A stretch of 64,000 nucleotides of DNA from DASUPK01 sp963800285 (GTDB taxonomy: Bacteria > Actinomycetota > Thermoleophilia > Solirubrobacterales > 70-9): positions 477,992-541,991 of the forward strand of contig CAWDAL010000014.1 of NCBI GenBank assembly GCA_963800285.1, written 5' to 3'. Shown here piece by piece: positions 8,572 through 17,180 of the stretch (positions are counted from its first letter, which is position 1; every line of letters begins with the position of its first letter). The notes under the pieces are model-generated. The model searched no databases and was not told the DNA's origin. It saw nothing but the letters and a program-made list of their open reading frames with translations. The translations under genes were made by a program, and so were the position numbers.

Positions 8572-9972
8572 CTAGCGCTTCTCCTTGCGCTTGCGCTCGC
8601 CGAAGACCTTCCGGTCGAGGAAGGGAACGACGGTCTTCAGGAACGCGTTCTTCTTCGGCGCGGCGGTCAGCGGGTCCAGGTGGCTCATCAGCGGATTGCG
8701 GTTGACGAGCCTTGACCGCTTCTTGGTGATTCGCGAGCGGGCGATCAGGTGGCGGGCGCCGTCGAGTACGTGGGCGCCGGCGAGGTCGGTGGCGATCGCG
8801 TAGAGGGGGAGATTCACCTTGCGCGTGTGCGTCAGGCGCAGCCCGAGGAGGTTCGTGACGTCGTTCCGCGTCATCTGGTCAGCGCCGTTGGTGTCGATGG
8901 TGAGCCGCTTCGGGAAATACCACTCGACGGCGTTGGTCGGCTCCTGCCCGAACGTCGCGGCGAGCCGGCTCACCGGCGTCACGCCTCCATCCACCCAGTC
9001 GCGCGGGCTGCCCGAGGCCGCGAGGCCCCCGCCGTTGACGTGGAGCAGGCTCAGGTCGGCAGGCGAGGAATCCCGGTCGAAGGCGTAGCCGAGCAGGGCC
9101 TGGTTGGTGACCGGGAAGGGCGGGTTGAACTGCGGCGGGAGCAGCGGGTAGCTCTGCAGAGTCGTCGCCGAGGCCGTCGGCGCCTTCTCCGCGTAGAGGC
9201 CGCCGATCTCCGCGAACAGCCCCGCCGCCTCCGGCAGGCCGACGCCGAGCAGATCGAGGAACGGGTCGCTGGTCTGCAGGTCGCTCACCGCCTGCCGGGC
9301 CTGGGCCACGTCGTAGGCGTCGAAGCTCCCGAGCAGGCCGCCGTCGATCAGGACGAGGCCCGCGAGGTCCTTGTATCCCGGCCGCCCGCGGAAGTCCCAG
9401 GCCGCGTACGCCGCGGTGAGCGAGGCCCCCAGCGAGTGCCCGCCGAGGACGACCCGCCTGCGCCCGTGGGCGCGAGCCTTGAGGACGACGGCGCGCGCGT
9501 CGTTGAGCGCCACCGCCATCCCCCACTCCCGGGCATAGGGGTCCTCGCTGGCCCCGCGGAAGTGGAAGCCCCCGCCCTTCAGGTAGTAGTCGAACGCCTG
9601 CTGCAGCGGGATCGCGCCGCGATCGGCGGCCGCGAAGGTCGACGTGTCCTCGAGCGCCTGCGTGCGCCGGTCGATCGCCCACACCTGGAGACCCCGCACG
9701 CGCTTCACCAGATAGCGGGCGTCCAGGCTGAAATCGCCGGCGCCTCCCGAGGTGCCGGGCATCAGCACCAGGATCCGCTTGCCCGAGGCCGGCCCGAACT
9801 GGTGAACGGTCACCTGGTTGAACTGGGCTGGCCCGGCGGCCGGCGGCGTCGGGACCGTGATCACCCTCTCCCGCGCGGTCGCGGGCGCGGCGCCGAGCGC
9901 CAGCGCGATGATCGTCGCGGCCAGCGCCAGCCCTGCGCGAACTCCAGCCTTCCTCAACATCCTCTCCTCCAT
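8572..9972 (-). CDS. secreted alpha/beta hydrolase
   Basis: 466 aa. An N-terminal signal peptide (LALAATIIALALGAAPATA) is followed by an alpha/beta-hydrolase core with oxyanion-region LVLMPGTSGG and nucleophile elbow VVLGGHSLGAS (Ser about 180). The substrate is unknown; the large lid region (about residues 230-400) suggests an esterase or lipase-like function outside the membrane. A second ATG at 9960 has the better-placed GGAGG and may be the real start; the signal peptide is intact either way. The stop codon directly abuts the acyl-CoA dehydrogenase stop (TAGCTA). Confidence 0.78.
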   Translation of the reverse strand: MEERMLRKAGVRAGLALAATIIALALGAAPATARERVITVPTPPAAGPAQFNQVTVHQFGPASGKRILVLMPGTSGGAGDFSLDARYLVKRVRGLQVWAIDRRTQALEDTSTFAAADRGAIPLQQAFDYYLKGGGFHFRGASEDPYAREWGMAVALNDARAVVLKARAHGRRRVVLGGHSLGASLTAAYAAWDFRGRPGYKDLAGLVLIDGGLLGSFDAYDVAQARQAVSDLQTSDPFLDLLGVGLPEAAGLFAEIGGLYAEKAPTASATTLQSYPLLPPQFNPPFPVTNQALLGYAFDRDSSPADLSLLHVNGGGLAASGSPRDWVDGGVTPVSRLAATFGQEPTNAVEWYFPKRLTIDTNGADQMTRNDVTNLLGLRLTHTRKVNLPLYAIATDLAGAHVLDGARHLIARSRITKKRSRLVNRNPLMSHLDPLTAAPKKNAFLKTVVPFLDRKVFGERKRKEKR

Positions 9973-9999
9973 CCCTGGAGGAGCCAGCCTAGTTAATGG

Positions 10000-10725
10000 C
10001 TACTTGGCGTGCCCGTTGGCGTTGGCGTTGGCGTTGCCGTTGGCGTTCGCGTTGCCGCCGGGGGTGGTCGGAGTGGTGTGCTCGGGGACGGTGTGAGTCG
10101 TCGTGTGCGTCGCCGAGTTGCCCCCGGCGTTGCTGTGAGAAGGGGGGCCGGTTTCCTTCGTCTTCGCCTGCCCCGGAGGGGTGGAACCGTTCAGCCCGAT
10201 CGCCTTGCCCTTCTCGTGGCCGAGCGCCTTCCCCTGCGCCTTGCTCTGCTGCTCCAGAGCGTGCTTGTGGGCAGCGTCGGAGTTGCCCCCGATGTTCTCG
10301 GTGGTCGTGGTGTCACCGCCGGACTCGCCCTTCTTGCCGTGGGCAGATCCCTGGCCGTTCTCCGCGGCCCCGGAGTGGTGCGCGGGCTGGTTCGGCAGCG
10401 TGATCCCCACCGACTCGAACGCGTCGCGGGCCGGAGCGGGCACGGTCACGCCCGCGAAGGCGAGCCCGGCGAGCACGAGCGGGATCAACGCGACTGCGAC
10501 TCCGACCCTGGCTACCAGCGCAAGCCTCGAACGCGGCGCCCTCGGCATCCGCCTCGCGCCATGCGTCTCGGCCTCGACCGTGGCCGCACGAGCGGCCTCG
10601 GCGAGGCGCGGCACCAGGGCCGTCCCGATCGCGGGATCGGGTCGGGTGGGCACGGCCGCGCGCAGCGCGTTCTCGAACAGGGCGACGTCGTTCATCTCAT
10701 CTTCATAAGCGCCGTTGCCGCTCAC
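10000..10725 (-). CDS. membrane protein paired with ECF sigma factor, Asn/Ala repeat tail (putative anti-sigma)
   Basis: 241 aa. The N-terminal cytoplasmic part, a single transmembrane helix (about residues 68-92), and a long Gly/Thr/His/Asn-rich extracytoplasmic tail end in an (N-A)n repeat. The GTG start overlaps the TGA of the sigma gene (GTGA), so the two are translationally coupled. Gene order and topology are those of an anti-sigma factor, although no zinc-binding HxxxCxxC motif is visible, so the role is inferred from context. An in-frame ATG 10 codons on (MNDVALF) is an alternative start. Confidence 0.65.
   Translation of the reverse strand: MSGNGAYEDEMNDVALFENALRAAVPTRPDPAIGTALVPRLAEAARAATVEAETHGARRMPRAPRSRLALVARVGVAVALIPLVLAGLAFAGVTVPAPARDAFESVGITLPNQPAHHSGAAENGQGSAHGKKGESGGDTTTTENIGGNSDAAHKHALEQQSKAQGKALGHEKGKAIGLNGSTPPGQAKTKETGPPSHSNAGGNSATHTTTHTVPEHTTPTTPGGNANANGNANANANGHAK
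10015..10056. repeat. hexanucleotide tandem repeat, 7 units of GTTGGC and variants
   Basis: Seven consecutive 6-bp units (GTTGGC x3, GTTGCC, GTTGGC, GTTCGC, GTTGCC) encode the Asn-Ala dipeptide tail of the overlapping minus-strand protein. Unit length keeps the frame when copies are gained or lost. Confidence 0.85.
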
Positions 10726-11273
10726 AGGGATACCCCCTTCCGGGTGAGCTCCCGCTTGACCGCGGCGAGACCACGGCGCTGCAGGGCCTTGACGGCGCCC
10801 GGCCGCTTGTCGATGGCTTTCGCCACGCCCTCGATGCTGAGATCGCCGATCACCCGCAGGAGCAGCACGGCCCTCTGATCCTCGGAGAGCGTGCCGAGAA
10901 CCCGCTGCACCTCCTCGGTGCCGATCTTGGCGAGCGCCTCGTCGGCGGCGTCATCAGCACGGGCCCCGGGCTCTGGCGGCTCCGGGGAGAGATCCACCGG
11001 CCGACGGGCCGAGTGGCGGCGCGCATCGATCAGGCGATGGTGGGCGATCGTGAAGACCCAGGAGCGAAATCCGCGCTCGTCCCCATCGAAGCGGACGATG
11101 TCGCGAGCCACCTGCAGGAAGACCTCGCTGAGCACGTCCTCAGCGTCCGGTGCGTTGTTGGCGCGCAGGTATCCGAGGACCACCGGCGCGAGGTCGTCAT
11201 AGATTTCCTGCCAGGCGGCCTCACTCCCCTCCCTGGCCGCCTCCAGGAGCGGCGTGAAGCGCTCTGGGGACAT
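10722..11273 (-). CDS. ECF-family RNA polymerase sigma factor
   Basis: 183 aa. Sigma region 2 is seen in APDAEDVLSEVFLQVARD and FRSWVFTIAHHRLIDARR. Region 4 is LSEDQRAVLLLRVIGDLSIEGVAKAI followed by the recognition helix GAVKALQRRGLAAVKREL. It would direct RNA polymerase to a dedicated regulon, probably an envelope or stress response, under control of the coupled downstream membrane protein. No ECF-type -35/-10 pair is evident immediately upstream, so autoregulation is not shown. It diverges from a TetR gene. Confidence 0.9.
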   Translation of the reverse strand: MSPERFTPLLEAAREGSEAAWQEIYDDLAPVVLGYLRANNAPDAEDVLSEVFLQVARDIVRFDGDERGFRSWVFTIAHHRLIDARRHSARRPVDLSPEPPEPGARADDAADEALAKIGTEEVQRVLGTLSEDQRAVLLLRVIGDLSIEGVAKAIDKRPGAVKALQRRGLAAVKRELTRKGVSL

Positions 11274-11316
11274 CCCGTGGCGACGGTACAGGACTCGGCC
11301 GGATCCACCCCTAACC

Positions 11317-11327
11317 TACAGGCTGTA
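11317..11327. promoter_or_regulatory. inverted repeat, candidate TetR operator
   Basis: TACAG-G-CTGTA is a perfect 5-bp inverted repeat that ends on the first base of the TetR ATG at 11327. A possible -10 (TAACCT, 11312-11317) overlaps it. The position suits autorepression but no binding is shown. Confidence 0.4.
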
Positions 11328-11944
11328 TGTCAACGTCAGCCCCACGAACGTCCACCGGCCCGGGCCGCCGCGAGGCGGAGGCTCGCGCCACGCGCGCGGC
11401 GCTGATCGAGGCCGCGCTCGAGCTCTTCACGGAGCGCGGCTACGCGGGTGTCGGCACCGAGGAGATCGTCGCCCGCGCCAAGGTCACCCGCGGCGCGCTC
11501 TACCACCACTTCACCGACAAGCGGGACCTCTTCCGCGCCGTCTTCGAGCGGGTGGAGGGTGACCTGATGGAGCGGATCGGAGCGACGATGGAGGGCGCGG
11601 ACGACCCCTACGAGCTGATGGTGAGCGGCATGCGGGCCTTCCTGGACGCCTGCGAGGAGCCGGCGGTGAAGCAGATCAGCCTCACCGACGCCCCCGCGGT
11701 ACTCGGCTGGAGGGAGTGGCGCGAGATCGACAACCACCACGGCCTCGGGCTGACTCGCATGGCCCTCCAAGGCGCCGTCGACTCCGGCATCCTCCGCCCG
11801 ATCGCCGTCGAGCCGATGGCCCACCTCTTCGTGGCCGCTCTCTCCGAGGCGGCCTTCGTCATCGCCCACGCCGATCGTCCGCGCAAGGCGCGCGCCGAGG
11901 TCGAGCAGGCTCTGCTTCAGCTCGTGGAGGGACTTCGAGCCTGA
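11327..11944 (+). CDS. TetR-family transcriptional regulator
   Basis: 205 aa. The N-terminal HTH is clear: RAALIEAALELFTERGYAGV, then EIVARAKVTRGALYHHFTDK. The C-terminal ligand domain (residues about 75-200) is of the type described for many actinobacterial TetRs with unknown ligands. It diverges from the sigma factor and converges on the thiolase, so its target could be itself, the sigma operon, or fatty-acid genes nearby. Start ATG 11327 has no ribosome site and is preceded by a -10-like TAACCT, so the transcript may be leaderless. Confidence 0.88.
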   Translation: MSTSAPRTSTGPGRREAEARATRAALIEAALELFTERGYAGVGTEEIVARAKVTRGALYHHFTDKRDLFRAVFERVEGDLMERIGATMEGADDPYELMVSGMRAFLDACEEPAVKQISLTDAPAVLGWREWREIDNHHGLGLTRMALQGAVDSGILRPIAVEPMAHLFVAALSEAAFVIAHADRPRKARAEVEQALLQLVEGLRA

Positions 11945-11967
11945 CGTCGCGCCCGCATGCGGGCCGC

Positions 11968-13131
11968 CTAGTTGAGACGCTCGACGATCATCGCCTCGCC
12001 CTGACCGCCGGCGACACACATCGTCTCGAGGCCGACCTGGTGATCGTCGGTCTCCATCACGTTCAGCAGCGTGCCCATGATCCGCGCCCCCGTCATGCCG
12101 AAGGGATGGCCCAGGGCGATCGCCCCGCCGTGCGTGTTCATCTTCTCCAGCGGGATGTCGCACTCGGCCATGATCGGGATGACCTGGGCGGCGAAGGCCT
12201 CGTTGAGCTCGACCACGTCGACGTCGTCGATCTTCATTCCCCCGCGGTCGAGGACCTTCTTGATCGCGCCGATCGGGGCGACGCCCATGTACTCGGGCTC
12301 GTTGCCGTGCGTGGCGGCCATGCCGATCCTGGCACGCGGCTTCAGGCCGAGCTCCTTGGCGCGGTCCTCGGACATGACGAGCACCGCGGCGGCGCCGTCG
12401 TTGAGCGGGCAGGAGTTGCCGGCCGTGACTCCGCCGCCGCCCTCGAATGCCTCGGGGAGCTCGGAGAGCTTCTCGAGCGTGGAGCTGGCGCGCGGGCCGT
12501 CGTCCTTCGCGACCTCGTTGCCGTCGGGCAGCTTGACCGGCACGATCTCGCGGTCGAAGAAACCGTCCTCCTGTGACTTGACGGCCAGCTCCTGCGAGCG
12601 CTGCGCGTACTTGTCCATGTCGGCTCGGCTGACCTCGTAGCGCTTGGCCACGTTCACGGCCGTGACGCCCATCTCGATGTAGGCGTTCGGCGTGCCGTCC
12701 TTGCCCTGCAGCTTCTCGTTCTGGTCGGCGACGCCGGCGGGCTCGGTGCGCTCGTTGTAGCGGGAGACCCACTCCACGCCCGCGGCGATGTAGGTGTCGC
12801 CCTGCCCGGCGCGCACGGCGTTGGCGGCGTGCCTGATGGAGTCGAGGCTGGAGGCGCAGTAGCGCGACATCGTCACGCCGTTGGTGGTCTCCGGCAGCTT
12901 CTCGGAGAGCAGGACCATGATCCGCGCGACGTTGAAAGCCTGCAGGCCCTGTGGCATGCCGCAACCGCAGAAGACGTCCTCGACCGAGGCGGGGTCCACG
13001 TCGGGATTCCGCTCGAGCAGCCGGTCGATCACGTAGGCGCCCATCTCATCGGGCCGGAGCTGGGCCAGGGAGCCCTTGAAGGCACGGCCGATGGGCGTGC
13101 GGATGGTGTCGACGATCACTGCCTCAGGCAT
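11968..13131 (-). CDS. acetyl-CoA C-acyltransferase (thiolase)
   Basis: 387 aa, full thiolase length. The acyl-accepting Cys is in SRYCASSLDSIRHAA (about Cys92). The C-terminal catalytic His and Cys are in HGGAIALGHPFGMTGAR (about His342) and MCVAGGQGEA (about Cys372). It cleaves 3-ketoacyl-CoA in beta-oxidation or works in the biosynthetic direction as acetoacetyl-CoA thiolase; FadA-like use is favoured by the nearby acyl-CoA dehydrogenase. AAGGAGAT lies a few bases before the ATG at 13131, a normal ribosome site. Confidence 0.93.
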   Translation of the reverse strand: MPEAVIVDTIRTPIGRAFKGSLAQLRPDEMGAYVIDRLLERNPDVDPASVEDVFCGCGMPQGLQAFNVARIMVLLSEKLPETTNGVTMSRYCASSLDSIRHAANAVRAGQGDTYIAAGVEWVSRYNERTEPAGVADQNEKLQGKDGTPNAYIEMGVTAVNVAKRYEVSRADMDKYAQRSQELAVKSQEDGFFDREIVPVKLPDGNEVAKDDGPRASSTLEKLSELPEAFEGGGGVTAGNSCPLNDGAAAVLVMSEDRAKELGLKPRARIGMAATHGNEPEYMGVAPIGAIKKVLDRGGMKIDDVDVVELNEAFAAQVIPIMAECDIPLEKMNTHGGAIALGHPFGMTGARIMGTLLNVMETDDHQVGLETMCVAGGQGEAMIVERLN

Positions 13132-13210
13132 CTGCGGATCTCCTTGAAGTCGGTGTACCTGGATGGACGGGACGCGGAATGGTACGGGGCCGTGGTCCGC
13201 GGGGTCGGGC

Positions 13211-13216
13211 TAGGAT
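13211..13216 (+). promoter_or_regulatory. leaderless -10 box (TAGGAT)
   Basis: TAGGAT is 7 nt before the ATG at 13224. It supports that ATG over the in-frame ATG at 13215, which overlaps the box. Confidence 0.45.
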
Positions 13217-13223
13217 GCCTCCG

Positions 13224-13904
13224 ATGCCCGAGTTCCGCGCGCCTCGAGTCCGGATGCCCAGGGTCACGCTGCCCGGCCGGGCCGGGGGCCGGGCCACGAA
13301 GCCGACCGCTTCCGAGGCGAAGACCAAGGAGCAGCCGAAGGGCAACGGGGCGAAACCGGCCACGGCGGAGGCCCCGACCAAGGAGGGCGCGACCGAGGAG
13401 GCCACGAAGCCGACGGCCGCCAAGGCGACCACCGCCAAGGCCAAATCCCCCGACCCCAACCTGGAGGAGCGCATGGAGGGCCTGCAGGGCTGGATGGCCG
13501 AGATCGAGCGCAAGCAGGGGCGCATGACGTATTTCGGCATCGCCGGCCTGCTGATCGCCATCATCGCGGCGGGCGCGGCGCTCTACGTCGGGCTCACGGC
13601 CAAGTCCGACAGTGCCACGAAGGGCAATCTCGACGCTCTCACCAAGCGGATCGACGCCCTCGAGGCCGCGGCGACCCAGAACTCCAAGGACACGCAGGCG
13701 GCGCTCAACTCGTCCGTCGCCCAGCTGCAGCAGTCGATCGCCGCCGTGCAGAAGCAGCAGGCCGCGAACGCGGCCAGCCTCTCGGCCCTGCAGGCCCAGG
13801 CGTCGTCGGGCGCGTTCGGCAAGGGCGGGCTGGGCGCGGGCGCGGGCGCGGGCTCGACGGTCACGCCCGGGGCGACCACGACGACCACCCCCTCGGGCAA
13901 GTAA
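13224..13904 (+). CDS. single-pass membrane protein with coiled coil
   Basis: 226 aa from the ATG at 13224. A Lys/Ala/Thr/Glu-rich disordered N-terminus (to about residue 75) precedes a transmembrane helix (YFGIAGLLIAIIAAGAALYVGL, about residues 95-117). A heptad-rich coiled coil (residues about 125-190) with repeated Gln/Ala and a Gly/Thr-rich tail follow. No enzyme domain is present and function is unknown. Upstream in-frame starts at 13179 and 13215 are disfavoured by the position of the -10-like box. Confidence 0.65.
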   Translation: MPEFRAPRVRMPRVTLPGRAGGRATKPTASEAKTKEQPKGNGAKPATAEAPTKEGATEEATKPTAAKATTAKAKSPDPNLEERMEGLQGWMAEIERKQGRMTYFGIAGLLIAIIAAGAALYVGLTAKSDSATKGNLDALTKRIDALEAAATQNSKDTQAALNSSVAQLQQSIAAVQKQQAANAASLSALQAQASSGAFGKGGLGAGAGAGSTVTPGATTTTTPSGK

Positions 13905-13989
13905 TTAGTTACATCTGCCACTAGGTTGGGCGCGCGTCCGGTGGGTGCTCTAGCGTGATTTGCGGAATCGGCTCGAAAGGAGGTCCTCG

Positions 13990-14136
13990 ATGCCTGAGGG
14001 CTACTGCGTCAAGGAACGCAAGAAGGTCGAGATCAAGGACCCGCAGCAGGTGACCATGAAGAACGGTCGCCCCGCCATTCAGGGCACGTGCCCCGACTGC
14101 GGGACGAAGATCTTCAAGATCGGGAAGCTCTCCTAG
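13990..14136 (+). CDS. DUF5679-family small zinc-ribbon-like protein
   Basis: 48 aa, preceded by AAGGAGG at ideal spacing. The sequence (YCVKERKKVEIKDPQQVTMK, then QGTCPDCGTKIFKIGK) matches the small DUF5679 proteins common in actinobacteria and Chloroflexi. The C-terminal CPDC is intact, whereas the first cysteine pair is reduced to a single Cys (YCVKE instead of YCxxC), so normal zinc-ribbon chemistry is doubtful. No function is known for the family. Antisense frames here have no ribosome site. Confidence 0.85.
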   Translation: MPEGYCVKERKKVEIKDPQQVTMKNGRPAIQGTCPDCGTKIFKIGKLS

Positions 14137-14222
14137 CTCAGGCGTGCGTGCGACCTCGGCCGGGGCCGTCCGGCCGAGGATCGCCACCCTCCGCCCGCGT
14201 GCCGCAATCCCTGGTCAAGTAG

Positions 14223-15797
14223 CTAAGGAAGAGCGACCAGGCCCCCTAGGACGCCGACATAGGCCGTGCCGTCGGGCCCGAGCGTCACGGGGGCGTAGTT
14301 GTTGTTGAAGCCGAAGCCGGTGCCCGCCAGGCGCCGGTAGACGGTCCGCCCCGTGCGGAAGTCGAGCGTGGTCAGGTACCAGGCGTCGAGTCCGTCCGAA
14401 CGCGGCGGCTTCGTGTAGGTGTAGACGAGGCCGTTGGCGAGGGAGAGCTTCGGCACCACCGAAGGGGCTCGCTCATCGCTCGTCCAGGCCGTCCGGCAGC
14501 GGAGGCGGGCCTTTCGGCGCTTGCGCCGCTTGGCGTGCTTGCCGCGCTTCTTCTTGACGACGTCGATGCGGGCGAGGCCGCCCACGCTCTCGCTGCCGCC
14601 CAGATCGGTGGCGCTGATCACGTAGCCGTAGTTGTTCTCGACCACCATGGACCGGTTCGTCGCGATCAGCGAGTTGTCGCTCGAGCTGGCGCCCTTGCCG
14701 AAGACCGGCGCCGAGCAGACGAGACGCGCCTTCGCCTTGCGCTTGCCGCGCCGGTGCTTCCGCTTCGCCTTGGGGAGGGTCCGGGCTCGCCGGTAGACGA
14801 CGACGTCCATCGGGTCGGCGTTGTCGGTGACCGCCACCCAGCTGCGCCCCATCAGGGTCGGCGTCGTCCCGGACCCGGCGTCGCTCTGGCCCGGCTTGTG
14901 GATGCCCGAGTTCGGATAGACGATGCGCCAGCTCACCCGGGGCGTGCCCTTCCGCCCGGCGTCGAACCGGTAGAGCGCACGGTCGGAGACGATGAAGACG
15001 CCGCCGCTCTCGTCGACGGCGAACGAGTTCGAGACCCCCTCCCCGCCGAGCCTCATCGTCCGCACGGTCCCGTCGCCACGGTCGACCGTCCCGACCAGGC
15101 CACCCCGCGTAACGAACCAGAGCAGCCCATCCCAATCGGGGAGCACCGAGACGATCCCCTCGCCGGCGGGGATCTTCGCGCTCAGGTCGTAGTCGTGGTC
15201 GACGGCGAACCCCTGCGCGCTTTCCGAGACGACGAGCACATGGTGATCGTTCGTCGGGATCACGGCCCGGTCGTGCAGGTCGAGGTAGAAGTAGCCACCG
15301 CCCGAGAAGTCCGTGAACGGGTTGCCACCCGCGGTGACGTTGCGGATCGGGAGCGGCATCGTCGCCAGCACGGCCAGGCTGTGCGGGTCGAGCAGCGTCA
15401 GCACCGGCCGGTCGAGGCCGACGCAGATGGTCACGATGCGCCCCTGGGAGTCGAAGGTGACCGAGCCGCACTCGCGCGAGAACAGCGTGGACAGCTGCGG
15501 GCCGTCGCCGAGCGGCCCGGAGCGCCTGTAGGTGTCGGACATATAGGCGTCGTCGTGGATGTTGCTGCGGTCGTTCGGGGCCATGAACGGATTGCGCGGC
15601 GGTCGGGTCATCCCGCCGACGGGCGCAGAGGTCGCTGAGGAGCCCTCGAACGGCGTCGCGGATCCCCCGAGCGGGTCGCCCACGATCGGCACGACCGGGA
15701 GCCCCGGGACCTGGGCCGTGGCAGGCCCGGCCCAGGCGGCCAGGGCTGCCAGCATCACTCCTGTGAGGACCGTCACCCCGCAAGCCCGGTGGCGCAT
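14223..15797 (-). CDS. secreted beta-propeller-like protein with Lys/Arg-rich loops
   Basis: 524 aa. A signal peptide (VTVLTGVMLAALAAWAGPATA) is followed by repeated short beta segments with GG/DG turns (GGVFIVSDRALYRFDAG, GLVYTYTKPPRSDGLDAWYL, PDGTAYVGVLGG), as in PQQ/WD40-type propellers. Two loops are extremely basic (around residues 345-360 and 420-436, mostly K and R). No catalytic residues are evident; a binding or surface role is likely. It diverges from the PAS-domain gene, and the start at 15797 is set by the signal peptide. Confidence 0.65.
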   Translation of the reverse strand: MRHRACGVTVLTGVMLAALAAWAGPATAQVPGLPVVPIVGDPLGGSATPFEGSSATSAPVGGMTRPPRNPFMAPNDRSNIHDDAYMSDTYRRSGPLGDGPQLSTLFSRECGSVTFDSQGRIVTICVGLDRPVLTLLDPHSLAVLATMPLPIRNVTAGGNPFTDFSGGGYFYLDLHDRAVIPTNDHHVLVVSESAQGFAVDHDYDLSAKIPAGEGIVSVLPDWDGLLWFVTRGGLVGTVDRGDGTVRTMRLGGEGVSNSFAVDESGGVFIVSDRALYRFDAGRKGTPRVSWRIVYPNSGIHKPGQSDAGSGTTPTLMGRSWVAVTDNADPMDVVVYRRARTLPKAKRKHRRGKRKAKARLVCSAPVFGKGASSSDNSLIATNRSMVVENNYGYVISATDLGGSESVGGLARIDVVKKKRGKHAKRRKRRKARLRCRTAWTSDERAPSVVPKLSLANGLVYTYTKPPRSDGLDAWYLTTLDFRTGRTVYRRLAGTGFGFNNNYAPVTLGPDGTAYVGVLGGLVALP

Positions 15798-15830
15798 CTT
15801 GCCGCGAGCATACGCGAGACTTCGTGCCGG

Positions 15831-16238
15831 ATGGATCAGAAGCCGCTCGAGCTCATCCTCGCCCGCAACTTCCTGACGAGCCTCTCCACGCCGGCTTTCC
15901 TGGTCGACGAGAGCGGCGCGCTGGTCTTTTACAACGAGGCGGCCGGCGCCCTGCTCGGCATCTCGTTCGAGGAGTCCGGTCGGATGCCGGCCGAGGAGTG
16001 GGGCCGCGCGGTCGGGCCGTTCGCCGAGGACGGCGACCCGATGCCGATCGAGGAGATCCCCACCACGAAGGCGCTGCGGCAGGGCCGCCCCGCGCACGGG
16101 AGCTTCAAGGTGCGCTCGGTGAAGGGCGACGAGTACGAGATCGAGTCGACGGCGCTTCCGATCGTCGCGGAGGGCGGTCAGGAGGGGGCGATGATCTTCT
16201 TCTGGACCCGGACCAACAACGCCCAGGTGCGCGGTTAG
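15831..16238 (+). CDS. PAS-domain sensor protein
   Basis: 135 aa, essentially one PAS domain: NFLTSLSTPAFLVDESGALV and YNEAAGALLGISFEE form the N-cap and core, and MIFFWTRT is the last strand. There is no output domain, so it must act on a partner. The metallo-hydrolase gene starts 57 bp downstream on the same strand and the two may be co-transcribed. Ligand and signal unknown. Confidence 0.75.
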   Translation: MDQKPLELILARNFLTSLSTPAFLVDESGALVFYNEAAGALLGISFEESGRMPAEEWGRAVGPFAEDGDPMPIEEIPTTKALRQGRPAHGSFKVRSVKGDEYEIESTALPIVAEGGQEGAMIFFWTRTNNAQVRG

Positions 16239-16295
16239 ACCGCTATAGGCTGGGCAGGAGGAGGTTGAGGAGGTTGCTGAAGCTGTGAGGACGAG

Positions 16296-17180
16296 ATGAA
16301 GGTCAAGGTTTGGGGAGCGCGTGGCTCGGTCCCGGCCCCGGGACCTGAGATGAATCGCTACGGCGGCAATACCTCGTGCGTCGAGCTCCAGCTCTCGGAC
16401 GGGTCGACTCTGATCATCGACGCCGGCACCGGCATCCGCAGCCTCGGGGTCGGCATCGCCAGGAAGCTCCCCAAGATCAACATCCTCCTCACCCATCTGC
16501 ACCTGGACCACATCCAGGGCCTGATGTTCTTCGCGCCCTGCTTCCGCTCGGAGTCCGAGATCACGATCTGGGGCCCGTCGTCGCCGGAGGCGTCTCTCGA
16601 GGAGCGCATCGCGCGCTACATCTCCGCGCCCCTCTCCCCCGTCGAGGTCCGCGAGCTCCCCTGCGAGGTCAACTTCCGCGACACGCCGCCCACGGAATGG
16701 GAGCTCGGCCCGGCCAGGATCCGCGCCGAGGCGGTCACCCACCGCGGCCCCACGCTCGGCTACCGCATCACCGACGGCCCGACGACGCTCACCTACATCT
16801 CGGACCACGAGCCCGGGCTCGGCGCCCCGCTCGAGTCGCTCGAGCCGGAGTGGATCTCGGGCTACGACCTCGCCTGCAGGACCGATCTATTGATCCACGA
16901 CTGCCAGTACACCGACGAGGAATACCCCGAGCACGTCGGCTGGGGCCACTCGCGGCTCACCGACACTCTCACCTTCGCCCGCCGGGTCGAGGCCCAGCGG
17001 CTGCTGATGTTCCATCACGATCCACTGCACGCGGACGACTTCCTGGATCGATTCGAGGAGACGGCGCGCGAGCGCTGGCAGGAGCTCGGTGGCGCCGACG
17101 GCGCCGTCGAGATGGCCGCCGAGACCCAGGAGCTCGAGGTCGTCGCGCCTGACAAGGTGGGCGCCGCCGCGGCGACCTAG
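16296..17180 (+). CDS. metallo-beta-lactamase-fold hydrolase (PhnP/RNase Z-like)
   Basis: 294 aa. The metal motif THLHLDH has His67, His69, Asp71 and His72. Upstream GARGSVPAPG and GGNTSCVEL form the entry typical of the cyclic-phosphodiesterase-like MBL branch (PhnP, PqqB, RNase Z relatives). Further ligands are likely in THRGPTLGYR, YISDHEPG, LLIHDCQY and MFHHDP. Expected to hydrolyse a phosphodiester or related bond; real substrate unknown. It lies directly after a PAS protein. The stop overlaps the convergent amidase stop (CTAG). Confidence 0.85.
   Translation: MKVKVWGARGSVPAPGPEMNRYGGNTSCVELQLSDGSTLIIDAGTGIRSLGVGIARKLPKINILLTHLHLDHIQGLMFFAPCFRSESEITIWGPSSPEASLEERIARYISAPLSPVEVRELPCEVNFRDTPPTEWELGPARIRAEAVTHRGPTLGYRITDGPTTLTYISDHEPGLGAPLESLEPEWISGYDLACRTDLLIHDCQYTDEEYPEHVGWGHSRLTDTLTFARRVEAQRLLMFHHDPLHADDFLDRFEETARERWQELGGADGAVEMAAETQELEVVAPDKVGAAAAT

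Noticed and set aside
8749..9996. Plus-strand 415-codon frame opposite the secreted hydrolase
   Set aside because: Arg/Glu/Val-rich antisense sequence; the minus-strand gene has signal peptide and catalytic motifs.
10015..10056. CRISPR-like repeat
   Set aside because: Repeat units are contiguous 6-mers in a coding region with no spacers.
13921..14187. Minus-strand open frame opposite the DUF5679 gene
   Set aside because: No ribosome site, and the plus strand carries a strong one with a recognisable product.
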